Source: Ornatilinea sp.
GTDB lineage: Bacteria; Chloroflexota; Anaerolineae; Anaerolineales; Anaerolineaceae
Direction of reading: 5' to 3'
Length of the DNA stretch: 64,000 nt
Assembly: GCA_018433975.1 (NCBI GenBank)
Contig: JAHDQE010000023.1
Span: 1 to 64,000 of the forward strand
How positions within the stretch are numbered: position 1 is the first letter of the stretch; each line of letters starts with the position of its first letter. A program made the translations under genes and the position numbers. The notes under the pieces are model-generated. The model ran no database searches. It was not told the DNA's origin and worked only from the letters and a program-made list of their open reading frames with translations. Of the stretch, positions 9,729 to 20,200 are shown piece by piece.

Positions 9729-10090
9729 CGTACCCCTCCGGATTGTGTTGTTTTTGAAAAGCTGGTCGTGAACTCCCCCTGCTTTTAAATAGTTACACCC
9801 TGATAACTATATGGATAATATTATAGAGAAGCTTGGAAAAATAAATACTAAATATGGGCGTAAAATTCAAAAAAAGTAATGAAGATCACATCATCGACAA
9901 ACAAATATCACAAATCCAGATAACCTATTGCATTAAAAGAACTTTTGTTCTACAATAAAATCCAGCAACAACCTAAAGCTGGTAGCCGATAGGTTGGGTT
10001 GAGCATACTTTGCGAAACCCAACATTTCGCTATTAGCGTGAAAATACGGATGATTAAAGAGAAACCCACAGATCGATTGTCTTCAAGCCG
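9729..10090. other. Gene-free RHS upstream region
   Basis: It holds the 5' region of the large RHS gene. On the minus strand a TATAAT-like sequence lies at about 9822-9827, roughly 95 nt before the start codon, but I see no good -35 element. The remainder is AT-rich with no credible ORF and leads into the repeat array. Confidence 0.4.
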
Positions 10091-11400
10091 AGAAAGCCAC
10101 CTCGCTCTGACAACAGAAACACGATCCCTGAAGAAGAAGCATCGCTGACTTATAAGAGTATGATACTCTGCTTTGAGATAAATTTTTTATCCTCACGCCA
10201 AGGCGCAAAGCACGCCAAGAAATACTTTTAAAAATCTTTGCGATCTTGACGGCTTTGCGTGAGATTAATCGAACCCCACACTCACTACAGAAGTATGACC
10301 ATGAGAAAGAATATATCAACTTCACAAGAAAAGGAATTGTTCCGAATTGTCTCACAAAAAAAATCAAATCCCCGGAAGAGGTACTGGCTTTAAAGTGTCG
10401 TTGCGAACCGTCCCGCGCTTTTGGCGGGGCGGTGTGGCAACCTCCCTGCCCCTTTATTCAGGGCACCCCCAGAAGCAGCGCGCCACTCCAGCATTATTGC
10501 GCAAAAACTTCGCAGCCCTAATATCTTTGCGTGAGAAAAAAAAATGTACCTGCAAGGAAAGAAATTGTTTCGAATTATTTCGCAAAAACAACACACACTC
10601 CCCTTATGTCATTGCGAACGAGCGGAGCGAGTGCGGCAATCTCCAAAAAATAAAAACGCATCCCCCTCTCGTAACATGTCACTTTGCATGAGAAAATACC
10701 AACCTCAAATGAAAAAGAATTTGTTCCGAATTGTTCCACAAAAAAAAAAACAAATCGATGCACATACCTTTTGTGCAAAAAATCTTTATGGCCTTAGCAT
10801 CTTTGTGTGAGTTTAATCAAACCACCTCACTCTGGAACGACAACACGATACCTGAACAGGAAGAATCTCTGACCTCTCGGGAACACGACGCTGTAACTTT
10901 GAGAAAAACCCTTAAACTCACGCCAAGGCGCAAAGCGCGCCAAGAAATGCTTTTAAAAATCTTTGCGATCTTGGCGGCTTTGCGTGAGAAAAAAAATGTA
11001 CCTGCAAGGAAAAAATTTGTTCCGAATTGTTTCACAAAAAAAACAAATCCCCACTCGCTGGTCTTCAACGCTGGTTCTCCATGCGTCGTTGCCCCCTTTA
11101 TTCAGGAGACTCCTCCGGAGCAGCACGCCACTTCAGCGTTATTGCACAAAAACCTTTGCGGTCTTGGCGGCTCTGCGTGAGATTAATCAGCCCCCTTCAT
11201 TTAAGCAGCAGCAACACAATGCCCGAAAGAAAATCTCCGATTTATGTTTTAAAAACCTTTGCGACCTTAGCGATTTTGCGTGAGATGAATCGGACCCCAC
11301 ACGCACCATAGAAGTGTGACTACGAGAAAGAATATATCGACTTCGCAAGGAAAGGAATTGTTCCGAATTGTTTCACAAAAAAACAAATCGAATCCTGTCC
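10091..11400. repeat. Composite non-coding repeat array (modules A-E)
   Basis: About 1.3 kb is assembled from recurring modules. Module C: 10096-10191 and 10821-10916. Module B, an imperfect palindrome beginning CTCACGCCAAGGCG and ending GGCTTTGCGTGAG: full at 10192-10263 and 10917-10988, and right arm only at 10502-10535, 10776-10811, 11146-11181 and 11247-11284. Module A, TTGTTCCGAATTGTTTCACA followed by an A-run: near 10331, 10558, 10711, 11005 and 11348. Module E (CCCTTTATTCAGG...): 10449-10507 and 11092-11152. A fifth segment with AGAAAGAATATATC recurs at 10276-10330 and 11294-11347. The short ORFs here are made of these repeats and are not genes. Units containing CGCCAAGGCGCAAAG, and the GCGAACGAGCGGAGCGAGTG element near 10614, belong to widespread interspersed bacterial repeats. 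Confidence 0.85.
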
Positions 11401-11426
11401 GGAAGCCTCGCCCCATCTTGAAAAAA

Positions 11427-11458
11427 AACGCGACTTCCATTCACGAAGTCGCGTTTCT
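11427..11458 (-). terminator. Intrinsic terminator of alaS
   Basis: On the minus strand AAACGCGACTTC and GAAGTCGCGTTT form a 12-bp stem with a 7-nt loop, running into a T-run of eight. It lies about 65 nt after the alaS stop. Confidence 0.9.
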
Positions 11459-11522
11459 CCAATAACCCTCTTTGACCCGGCGCAGATCAAAGAAGCGTTG
11501 AATAAGTCACACCTTTTCTATT

Positions 11523-14261
11523 TTAGTGAACCAGCGCCTCTTTTACAAGACCCAAAACGGAATGAATAGCTTCAGGCAGCGCCTCCGCGTCTTTTCCACC
11601 GGCCTGGGCCAGCGTGGGGCGCCCGCCGCCGCCGCCGCCCACCATTTTAGCGGTCTTGTTAACCAGCTCACCGGCGTGCAGCCCCCGCTTCAGCAGATCC
11701 TCCGTCACCGCCGCGATCAACATCGGCCGTCCGTCAATCACACTCCCCAGCACCACCACCCCGCTGGGGTACCGCTCTCTAAACCGGTCTGTCATCTGGC
11801 GCATCGAATCCAGGTCCGCATTGGGCAGCACAACCGATAACACCGGCACACCGTCCACTTCGGGTACATTTTCAAAATGATGCTCAAACTCGATCCCCAC
11901 CAGCTTCTGCCGCAGTTTCACGGCCTCTTTATGGGCATGGTCCAGCTCTGTCAGCACAGTCTCGGTCTTTGCGGGCAAATCTTCCGGCGTGCACCCCAAA
12001 AGTCGGGACGCACTTTTCAGCGCGTGGAAGCGTTTCTGCACCACTTCATAAGCCTTCTCACCGGTCACCGCCTCAATCCGGCGCACTCCTGCTGCCGCAC
12101 TGCCCTCGCTCGTGATCAGGAAAAGCCCAATATCACCCGTGTTATCCACATGGGTCCCGCCGCACAGCTCATAAGAGAACACGTCCTCATCTCCGATGGT
12201 AATCGTGCGCACCACATCGCCGTACTTCTCACCGAACAGCGCCATAGCGCCTTCCTGCATGGCCTGTTCACGCGGTTTCAACTGGACATTCAGGTGGTAA
12301 TTTCGCAGGATAGCCTGGTTCACACCCTCTTCCACCTGCTCCAACTCCGCTTCCGTCATCGCCTCGGGATGCGTGAAGTCGAACCGCAAACGATCCGGTG
12401 CCACCAGCGAACCGGCCTGCCGGGCATGATCGCCCAGCACCTTGTGCAGCTCCGCGTGCAGCAAATGGGTAGCGGTATGGTTCCGCATGATGCTCATCCT
12501 GCGCTGTGCGCTGACCGCCGCCACAGCAGGATCGCCCACCTTGGGTGTGCCCTTGATCACTTTACCAATATGCACCACCATTCCGGCCGCCGGCTTGCGC
12601 AGCTCTTCCACCGCAATCTCCCAGGCTGGGGCACCCGCGGACCGGATCGTTCCCTGATCCGAAACCTGACCACCGGCCTCAACATAGAAGCTGGTCTTGG
12701 GCAGCACAACCTCAACCGGGTCCCCTTCCGAAACTTCGGAAACCGGTATGCCGTCCTTCAAGATCGCCAGAACGGTGCCGCCGAGTTCAATCTGGTTGTA
12801 GGGATCATACTCCACGCCCGCTTCGGTCAGCTTTTCTTCCGCGATCAGGTCTTCCAGCAAATTGCGGTAGAGATCAACATCTTCGCCGCCCATCTGTCCA
12901 AAAGCTTTTCCCGCGCCGGATACCAACCGGTGATCTTCCATCGCCTGCCGGAAACCCGCTTCATCAACTTCCAGGTTGCGTTCGCGGGCAATATCCCGGG
13001 TGATTTCCAGAGGCAAACCGTGCGTCCCGTATAAATCGAAAGCCAGTTTCCCGTCCAAGGTTTTCTTTTCGGTCTTTTCTACCTCGTCCAGAAGCTCATT
13101 TAAGTGGCTCAAACCGGCTTCAACCGTGCGCTGGAAGCGTTTCTCCTCGCGGGTCAGGCTGTCCAGGATGATCTTCCGGTTTTTCTTGAGTTCGGGGTAG
13201 GCTTCCCCATAATTCTCAATCACCGTCTCCGCCACATCTGCCAGGAAAGGCTCGTTCAGACCGATCTTGGTACCGAACCGCGCCGCACGCCGTACGATCA
13301 TCCGGCAGACATAGTTCCGCCCGGTATTCCCCGGGATCACGCCGTCCGCGATCAAAAATGTTGAAGCCCGCGTATGGTCACCGATTACCCGGTACGGTGT
13401 AAAGTTCTCTTCCCGCTGTGCGTCGGTGTGCCCGGCCAACTTCTGCACTCTGTCCAGAATCGGGGTAAACAGATCGGTACGGTAGTTTGAGGATTTCCCC
13501 TGAAGCACCGCGGTGATCCGTTCGAATCCCATTCCCGTATCCACATGGCGGGCCGGCAGCGGTTGCAGGTCTTTCGGGCTGAAGCGGTTATATTGAATGA
13601 ACACCAGGTTCCACAGCTCTAAAAATCGGGAGCAGTCGCCGTTCACGCCGCACACATGGCCTTCAACGCCTTTTTTGTTACAGGCATCTTCGCCCAGGTC
13701 AATGTGAATCTCGCTGCATGGACCGCACGGACCGGTATCGGCCATCTCCCAGAAATTCTCTTTCCGTCCAAAGTAAAGCACATGGTCCGGATTGATCCCC
13801 GGCTGCTGCTTCCAATAGGTTGCCGCTTCCTCATCCGTATCAATCTCACCCTGCTCATCCTTGAAGCAGGTCGTCCACAGGTTGCTTTTATCCAGGCCCC
13901 ACACCTCGGTCAGCAGTTCCCAGGCCCAGGAAATGGCTTCTTTCTTGTAATAATCGCCGAATGACCAGTTGCCCAGCATCTCAAAGAAAGTATGGTGGGA
14001 ATCATCCCGGCCGACATCATCCAGATCATTATGTTTCCCGGCAACCCGCATACACTTCTGCGAATTTGTTGCCCGGGTATAGGGGCGCTGGTCGGTTCCC
14101 AGAAACACGTCTTTAAATTGAACCATGCCCGCATTGGTGAACAACAGGGTTTGGTCTCCACCCGGAACCAGAGAAGAAGATGGCACAAAAGTATGCCCTC
14201 TTTCAACAAAAAAATCGATAAAGGATTTCCGGATCTCAACGCCTGTCCAAGTTTTCTTCAT
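11523..14261 (-). CDS. alaS: Alanyl-tRNA synthetase
   Basis: The 912-residue protein charges tRNA-Ala with alanine in the cytosol. ATG 14261 is chosen over the longer frame (14312) because AGGAG lies 6 nt upstream and the family begins with this KKTWTGVEIRKSF-type segment. The class II aminoacylation domain comes first (FTNAGMVQFKDVFLG). The editing domain carries HTATHLLH (HxxxH) and CGGTH, the zinc and editing ligands that hydrolyse mischarged Ser/Gly-tRNA. The C-Ala domain ends with the usual glycine-rich VGGGGGGRPTLAQAGGKD stretch. Length and motif order are normal. It is monocistronic by sequence, with its own promoter (14324-14352) and terminator (11427-11458). Confidence 0.97.
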   Translation of the reverse strand: MKKTWTGVEIRKSFIDFFVERGHTFVPSSSLVPGGDQTLLFTNAGMVQFKDVFLGTDQRPYTRATNSQKCMRVAGKHNDLDDVGRDDSHHTFFEMLGNWSFGDYYKKEAISWAWELLTEVWGLDKSNLWTTCFKDEQGEIDTDEEAATYWKQQPGINPDHVLYFGRKENFWEMADTGPCGPCSEIHIDLGEDACNKKGVEGHVCGVNGDCSRFLELWNLVFIQYNRFSPKDLQPLPARHVDTGMGFERITAVLQGKSSNYRTDLFTPILDRVQKLAGHTDAQREENFTPYRVIGDHTRASTFLIADGVIPGNTGRNYVCRMIVRRAARFGTKIGLNEPFLADVAETVIENYGEAYPELKKNRKIILDSLTREEKRFQRTVEAGLSHLNELLDEVEKTEKKTLDGKLAFDLYGTHGLPLEITRDIARERNLEVDEAGFRQAMEDHRLVSGAGKAFGQMGGEDVDLYRNLLEDLIAEEKLTEAGVEYDPYNQIELGGTVLAILKDGIPVSEVSEGDPVEVVLPKTSFYVEAGGQVSDQGTIRSAGAPAWEIAVEELRKPAAGMVVHIGKVIKGTPKVGDPAVAAVSAQRRMSIMRNHTATHLLHAELHKVLGDHARQAGSLVAPDRLRFDFTHPEAMTEAELEQVEEGVNQAILRNYHLNVQLKPREQAMQEGAMALFGEKYGDVVRTITIGDEDVFSYELCGGTHVDNTGDIGLFLITSEGSAAAGVRRIEAVTGEKAYEVVQKRFHALKSASRLLGCTPEDLPAKTETVLTELDHAHKEAVKLRQKLVGIEFEHHFENVPEVDGVPVLSVVLPNADLDSMRQMTDRFRERYPSGVVVLGSVIDGRPMLIAAVTEDLLKRGLHAGELVNKTAKMVGGGGGGRPTLAQAGGKDAEALPEAIHSVLGLVKEALVH

Positions 14262-14323
14262 ACCTGCTCCTGTAATGTAGCTTAATAAATGACTTGCCAA
14301 TGATTCCATCATCTGGAAAGTAA

Positions 14324-14352
14324 ATTATAAAGGATGAATCTCGCTCTAGCAA
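14324..14352 (-). promoter_or_regulatory. Sigma-70-type promoter of alaS
   Basis: On the minus strand TTGCTA and TATAAT are separated by 17 nt, about 65 nt before the alaS start codon. The -35 box touches the terminator of the upstream protease operon. Confidence 0.65.
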
Positions 14353-14353
14353 T

Positions 14354-14390
14354 AAAACAGGCGCTCTACAATATGAAGAAGCGCCTGTTT
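14354..14390 (-). terminator. Intrinsic terminator of the rpoN-protease operon
   Basis: On the minus strand AAACAGGCGCT pairs with AGCGCCTGTTTT around a 14-nt loop and is followed by TTTTATT. It lies 32 nt after the stop of the protease gene and ends the six-gene block. Confidence 0.8.
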
Positions 14391-14421
14391 CAAGCTGTTT
14401 AGGATATGTCTGACGATCAGA

Positions 14422-17265
14422 TCAGCGGGAAACTGCCATTTTCACCACTTTTCCGTCCTGGTCAAAAGTTACCCGCGCGTAATGCTGGTGGACATGCTGG
14501 GCAACCTGGACTTGCTTGCTGACGGTCACCAGCACCCGCCCATTTTTCTCAACCTTCTGAGATTTCTCTCCCGCCGGCGCTGTGGCTGTGCTGCTTTCTT
14601 CTCCCGGCAGTTCCCCGGGAAATTCACTCACAAAGATCTCCGCATCGTCCAGCCCCGGCAGATAGGGTTCAACAATTTCTTTCACTTCAATCAGCATCTC
14701 ACTCGACAACCGTCTGGGGACGCATTGGTCGCTGTCCTGCCGGTCACAAACCGTTTTCACTTCCAGGTTTTTGTATAGCCGGAAGCCTTTTTGCTGTGAC
14801 GCGTAAACGCCATCATAACTAGCCAGAGGATCACCGTACAGGACGAACGAAATCAAAGTCTTTTGGTCCTCGCCGTCCAGAAAGCCCTGCGTTTTCTCCA
14901 TCTGGCGCACCATTCCAATCTTGGCTTTCATCAACGCTTCTCCCACCGGGACACCTTCTCGGATATAGCGCCAGAAGAGGTTACCCAACAGGTCCGCGCC
15001 GATCAGTGGGGTATTCACCGACCCGTATGCGATGCAGGTGGAAGAAACCACCCCCATCGTGCCCAGAGAAATAAACTTGAGGGTCAGCGAGTCGTCTTCG
15101 GTCTTCTTAAGGATGTGCCCGCCATAACAGGCTTCCGAGAAGACGATTTTAGGAGCCTTGCCATTCTTTTGCAAATCCTTGGGGCTGAGTGCCACCGGAT
15201 AATCCGGCCCCGGATAGGGTTCGGATACATCCCGCTGTCCGTACCATTCTCCGCTGTCTACCAGCCCGTGCAGGTTGTAATATCCCAGAGCCGATTCGGT
15301 AACCTTTTTCCCGTCAAAACTGCCGGAGACCTCCGGAGGTGAAACCAGCAAAGTGTGCCCATCGCCAACCGGACGGTAGACCGCCAGCGAGGAGCGCCTC
15401 CACACAGAGGCCGTATACCCAAAGTTAGGTGATTTGCCAAAGGTGAACCAGCCTTGCAGCAAAGCAAAAATAAACTTCCACCAATACACTGGAGCCAGAT
15501 ATTCACTCCACCAGTCTTTTTTGACGTTACCTTGTTGGTGGAACCGGATCGTATTGCGAAGCTGGGCCAGAAGGAGCCCGGCGTCTTTCCCGCCTTCTCC
15601 GGGGAGTCTGCCCACAGGCCATTCGGTCACAAAATAATTTCCATCCAGCGTCCCATAAGGGTTGTCCGAATAGACTTCCTGGTCAATATCATCCGTCGGG
15701 TTCGGGAGCTTATGGAATGGGACCACATCCGGCCCGCCCACAATCAATAAGGCACCGATCATTGCGCCTTTTTTCGCCAGCGATTGGTCGAGGTCCACCA
15801 GCGAAAGCTTTAATTTCCAGGGATCCACCACATCCGTTGTGGAAACACCTAGCCCATTCGTAAACTCCACATCATCCGGGCAATACACGACCGCGCCCCA
15901 CCCATCGCGTTTCCGGATTTCTTCCGCGAGCAGGTTCATTTCCTTATTAATGATGGATCGGGTTTGTCGGCCGTATTTCTGTTCCAATCCAATCTGAGAA
16001 GAGAAGATTACATACATAGGGAAACGGTTATCCGCCTGAGATAGTGCCGGCTGCTTGAGCTTCTTTGCCAGTTTTGCAAAGGCTTTTTCAACCGAGGCCC
16101 GGGTTTCTTTTCGTTCTTCGGGAGTAATAACTTTTTCTTGGGGCTCAGGCACTTCCACTTCCGCCGGTTCGGCTGCCGGCAGAACAGCTTCTTCCTGAAA
16201 TTCCTGATTCATCAGGAACGGCTTTGGATCGATGTCAACAGGTTCTTCCTCTTCTGCAACAGAGGTTTCCATCTCAAACGGGGGAATTGCAGTCGGCGTC
16301 TCAACCGGATTAGAGCTTTCATCCCAATCCGCTACCGCTTCAACTGGTTCCGCCGGTCCAGCTTCCCCGCCGGATTCCTGTCTTGGTTCTTCGACAGGTT
16401 CTTCTGCGACATCTGCTTCTTGTTCCGGCTCTTCCACCGTCACAATTTTCCCCTGTGGCAGCGTATTCCATCCCAAAACAGATGCAACTTCCGCCGGAAC
16501 CGGCAGGTCAAAGTAAATTGCAAAGGTTTCCGGCCAGAGCGGGCGGTAGCGGAAATCATTTCCCCAAAGCCGCCGCGGCACCTGTCCGGTAGCATCCTGC
16601 GCCACACATTCATGCAGCAGGCTGACGGCTCCGGTTTCATCACCCAGCTCAATTTTCGCTTCCGCCAGTCCAAGCAGGAACTGCAAACAGCCTGGCCAGC
16701 GCTTGTGATAAATCTCCGCCAGGTTTTTAACCGTGATCGCATCCTGTGTGATGAGATTCAACTTCAGATGAATCACCGCCGGCAGCGGGAAATCCGGGTT
16801 TTGTCCCAGGACTTTGTATAGCTTTTGTTGAGCGCCTTCATAATCTTCGCCGGAAATATCCTGTCCAATCTCCCACAACGTCTCTCCCCATGGTGGAAGG
16901 TTCACCCCTGTTTGGAATTCCTGCCCCAATGCTTTGAGGTTTGCCAGAGCAGTCACATAGCGCTCATAATCCATCTGGCGCGTCATCCACGCCAGAGTTT
17001 GCCAGCCTTCCACAAAACCCGGATCAATCTGGCAAAGGGTTTCCACTTCGGTAATCGCCTGTTGCTGTTTTCCTTCGCCAAATAACACCTGCGCCAGGAT
17101 TAACTTAACTCCCAGGTCGCCGGAATAAGTCTTCAACCAGTACAAAGCGGCCTGACGGGCAAAGCTGAAAGAGTGCGCTTCTAAAGCAGCATTGAGAATG
17201 ACAAAGAACTCTTCCCGGGTAATGGGTTTCCTGCGAACATTTGAAGTCGTTTTTGACAGGATCAT
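14422..17265 (-). CDS. TPR protein with C-terminal gingipain-like (C25, caspase-fold) cysteine protease domain
   Basis: The product is 947 residues with no signal peptide, so it is probably cytoplasmic. Residues 1-about 270 are TPR-like helical pairs (FARQAALYWLKTYSGD; LILAQVLFGEGKQQQAI). Residues about 275-400 are an acidic Glu/Pro linker. From about 410 onward the peptidase C25 pattern appears: a Rossmann-like half (ALLIVGGPDVVPFHKLPNP), GTLDGNYFVTEWPVGRLPGE, then the catalytic His in NLHG (His666) and Cys in SEACYGG (Cys713). Both dyad residues are present, so it should be an active caspase-fold protease. After the domain come about 150 residues with a Lys/Val-rich C-terminus. Its ATG overlaps the stop of the giant TPR gene (ATGA), implying coupled translation and a joint complex. 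A CHAT-type assignment is the main alternative; the DG-YFVTEWP-GRLP segment favours C25. Confidence 0.85.
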   Translation of the reverse strand: MILSKTTSNVRRKPITREEFFVILNAALEAHSFSFARQAALYWLKTYSGDLGVKLILAQVLFGEGKQQQAITEVETLCQIDPGFVEGWQTLAWMTRQMDYERYVTALANLKALGQEFQTGVNLPPWGETLWEIGQDISGEDYEGAQQKLYKVLGQNPDFPLPAVIHLKLNLITQDAITVKNLAEIYHKRWPGCLQFLLGLAEAKIELGDETGAVSLLHECVAQDATGQVPRRLWGNDFRYRPLWPETFAIYFDLPVPAEVASVLGWNTLPQGKIVTVEEPEQEADVAEEPVEEPRQESGGEAGPAEPVEAVADWDESSNPVETPTAIPPFEMETSVAEEEEPVDIDPKPFLMNQEFQEEAVLPAAEPAEVEVPEPQEKVITPEERKETRASVEKAFAKLAKKLKQPALSQADNRFPMYVIFSSQIGLEQKYGRQTRSIINKEMNLLAEEIRKRDGWGAVVYCPDDVEFTNGLGVSTTDVVDPWKLKLSLVDLDQSLAKKGAMIGALLIVGGPDVVPFHKLPNPTDDIDQEVYSDNPYGTLDGNYFVTEWPVGRLPGEGGKDAGLLLAQLRNTIRFHQQGNVKKDWWSEYLAPVYWWKFIFALLQGWFTFGKSPNFGYTASVWRRSSLAVYRPVGDGHTLLVSPPEVSGSFDGKKVTESALGYYNLHGLVDSGEWYGQRDVSEPYPGPDYPVALSPKDLQKNGKAPKIVFSEACYGGHILKKTEDDSLTLKFISLGTMGVVSSTCIAYGSVNTPLIGADLLGNLFWRYIREGVPVGEALMKAKIGMVRQMEKTQGFLDGEDQKTLISFVLYGDPLASYDGVYASQQKGFRLYKNLEVKTVCDRQDSDQCVPRRLSSEMLIEVKEIVEPYLPGLDDAEIFVSEFPGELPGEESSTATAPAGEKSQKVEKNGRVLVTVSKQVQVAQHVHQHYARVTFDQDGKVVKMAVSR

Positions 17266-20200
17266 AGTAAGGGTCTGACCTCCTGAGCATTGTGGACAAG
17301 ATTTAGAGCGACAATGGCGCCCAATTGTCTCCGGATGTTGATATCTTCCGGTGCCATTTCAGACGCATAACGGAGCATTGTCTCTGCTTCCACATAATTT
17401 TTTCGTTCTCGCAGAATAAGTCCTGCTTCGTAATAAGGACGGTGATCTTTTTCGGATAATTTGATCGCCTTCTGATAAATTTGAAGTGCTTTTTCTTCTT
17501 CGCGTCGTTTCTGATAAGTCTTTGCCAGTTCTAAATAAGCTTCTATTTTTAAAGGAGCGATTCGAATTGCCTCACTGAGATGATGAACAGCACGGTCCAG
17601 ATGGCCTGTCTGCAGGTTAATCTGCCCCAATAAAAGGTGCATTTCTGATTCCTCTGGGCCTGACTGGAGAGACATCTGAGCATTCTGTTCCGATGCCGCA
17701 AGGTCGCCCAGTTCAAATTGGGTCTTTGCCAGCAGATGCAGCACCTGTGGATGATCTTTTTCCATTTTGGATAGTTCCGTCAACAAAGGCAGTGCTGCAT
17801 TTGCGCCATCCAGTTCCAAAACCAATCTGGCCCGGTCAAGCAGTAAAGCAATGGAAGGCGCTTCAATCGATGGAAGTGATTTTTCAATTACGCGCAGTGC
17901 TTTCTTCCATTCCCCTTGTTCTTTCAAAACCGCAACCAGAAACTGGATAGCATGTTGGTCATTGGAGTCTCTTCGCAGGGCGTTTTTGGCATACCCTAAA
18001 GCATGGTTTAACCGGCCAAGTTGTAAAGCGATCTCTCCCGAGAGCAGCAGCGGCTCAACCATTTGCCCATCCAGGCTGCTTGCCCGATCCGCACAGTCCA
18101 TGCCCTTCATCAGATTTCCAACCTGCTGGTAGGCGCAGGCCAGTTGATACCAGGCGTCTGCGCTTTTCGAATTGAGCTGTACTGCTTTACTCAACACTTC
18201 AACAGCCTGTGAATAATTCTCCAGCTCCAGATAAACTTTTCCCAATGCCAATGCATATTCAAAACGACCTGGGGCCAATTCATACGCCTGTTCCAAATGA
18301 GAAAGTAAATTGTTGAAGTCATTGAGATGCATAACGTATTCTGCCGCCAGAGCGTGCCAGGCAGGTTCATCCGGCCAAAAACTGAGTGCGGTTTCAATCG
18401 ATTGCAGTGCCAGTACCCACATTCCCCGGTTTCCGGCAATCATCGCCAATACGGCATGCCCTAAAGGATTGTTGGGCCGTGAGGCTACTGCCTTCTGCGC
18501 CATTTCTAACGATTCATCGCCGTCTTCCTGCATATAACACATTGCCAGTTGCAGCAGCAAATCGGGCCTGTCCGAAGAACGCTTCGCAACCTGTATTGCC
18601 CCTGCGTTATTCCCAATCCAGCGAAGGGCAGCCACAATCTGGATTAAATCTTCCGGATGGGTACTCCCTTCCATCATTCGCCGGACATTTTCAAGCGAGA
18701 GATGGAACACAACTTCATGGCGCAGACGCCAGCGCTCAACTTCGGTGGACTTTTGAATTTTGTCTGCCTCAATCAGCAACGCATCTGCCTTCTCGTACTG
18801 CGATTCCTCCAGTACGTTTTCGGATGGCGCGTGATTGACGCAGTTCATCTCATCACAAATCCGCTTTTGCTCCGCCTGAAGGATATAAATTTTCGCCAGC
18901 AAGAGCGACGCGCGCGGTTCGTAAGGCATCTCGCGGATGTAAAGCTCCATAAACTGCATGGCTTTTTGCCACCGGTTCAGTTCAAGTGCAGCTTCAGACA
19001 GCCACAATTGCCAGCGATAATAATACCCTTCCAAAGGTTTATACTGTCCGGTTTTTCTGGATTGGGTCTCCGTTTTGAGGCTTCCGGTTTCATGCTGATA
19101 ATTGGTCACGGCTCGTATAAAATACTCATTCGCCATCTCAAAATCGCCCCACCGGGCCAAAAGCCGGGATTGGGCCGCAATGACCCGTGGATTTTCCGGA
19201 GCAGTCGCAATTGCCTTTTGGATCAACCGTCCGGCCAGGATTTCTTCGCCTTCGGTAAAGGCAATTTCCGCGCGCAGACAGGTCAATGCAATCCATGCTT
19301 CCAGCTCTTCCTTTTGTATCTCTTCCTGATCTTCTACGAAATATTCGTGCTCTTCAGGAATGGTCGCTAACTCGGCCGCTTCTTCCATCCTCAACAATGC
19401 TCCGGCCACGTCCGCCGCAAAATAGCGAAGCTCCAGACTTTCCGGACAGATAACCAACGCCTGTACACTGTGCTCCAAAGCCAGTGATAGGTCATTACGC
19501 TCCCGCAGCAGACCTGCAAACCGGATATGAATTGAGGAGAGTTTTTCCAATTCCCGGATCCATACTTCCGGAATAATCCCTTTTTCCTGATTGGTAGAGT
19601 GACTCTGTCCGGCGAGCTGGTCCTCTCCGGATGTCAGCTCTTCTTTAAGTTTCAAGGCGTGTTCCAGGCAAGCTACTGCCGCATCATAACGGTGCAAAGT
19701 TGTCAGCAAATCGGATTGGAAAACGTATAAATATAACTGCCGGGTCTCCGATTCAAGGGCCTTTTGAAGCGCTTTCAATGCATCTTCAAAACGTCCAACT
19801 CTCTGGTTAAGATAAGCAATTTCAACATACAGTGTGGTTTGATCTCCGGAATCAAGCTGAATGGCCTGTTCCAGACTGGCTAAAGACAGCCTGGAATCTC
19901 CCAGTTTATGGAATAAGACTGCGGCTTGCTCAAGATAATCCGCGGTTACACAATCTAATGACACCAGCACTTGCAGCGTCTGCCGGGCAGATCCAAAATC
20001 GCCAACTTGCCATTCCAACCGTGCCAACTGGATAAAATATTCCGGATGGTCCGCTGCTAATTGAGTCGCGCAGCGCAGCGCGTTTACGGCTTCCTCTTTT
20101 TTGCCCAACCGGATCGAAATATCCGCAAACCAGGAAAGGTTTTGAATATCATCCGGAGCCATTTTTAAAACAACCTTTGCCGTTTGCAGGGCTTCTGTGG

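Noticed and set aside
8535..9788. 417-codon ORF on the plus strand
   Set aside because: It is antisense to the signal-peptide, ZU5-like and SpvB-like parts of the RHS gene and shows no motif of its own.
10246..11311. Several short ORFs on both strands
   Set aside because: They are made from the repeat modules, share the same peptide pieces and have no ribosome-binding sites.
10091..11400. Possible CRISPR array
   Set aside because: Repeats differ in length and order, are palindromic modules, and are not separated by equal-sized unique spacers; no cas gene is near.
11877..13034. 385-codon ORF on the plus strand
   Set aside because: It is antisense to alaS, whose frame has full family motifs here.
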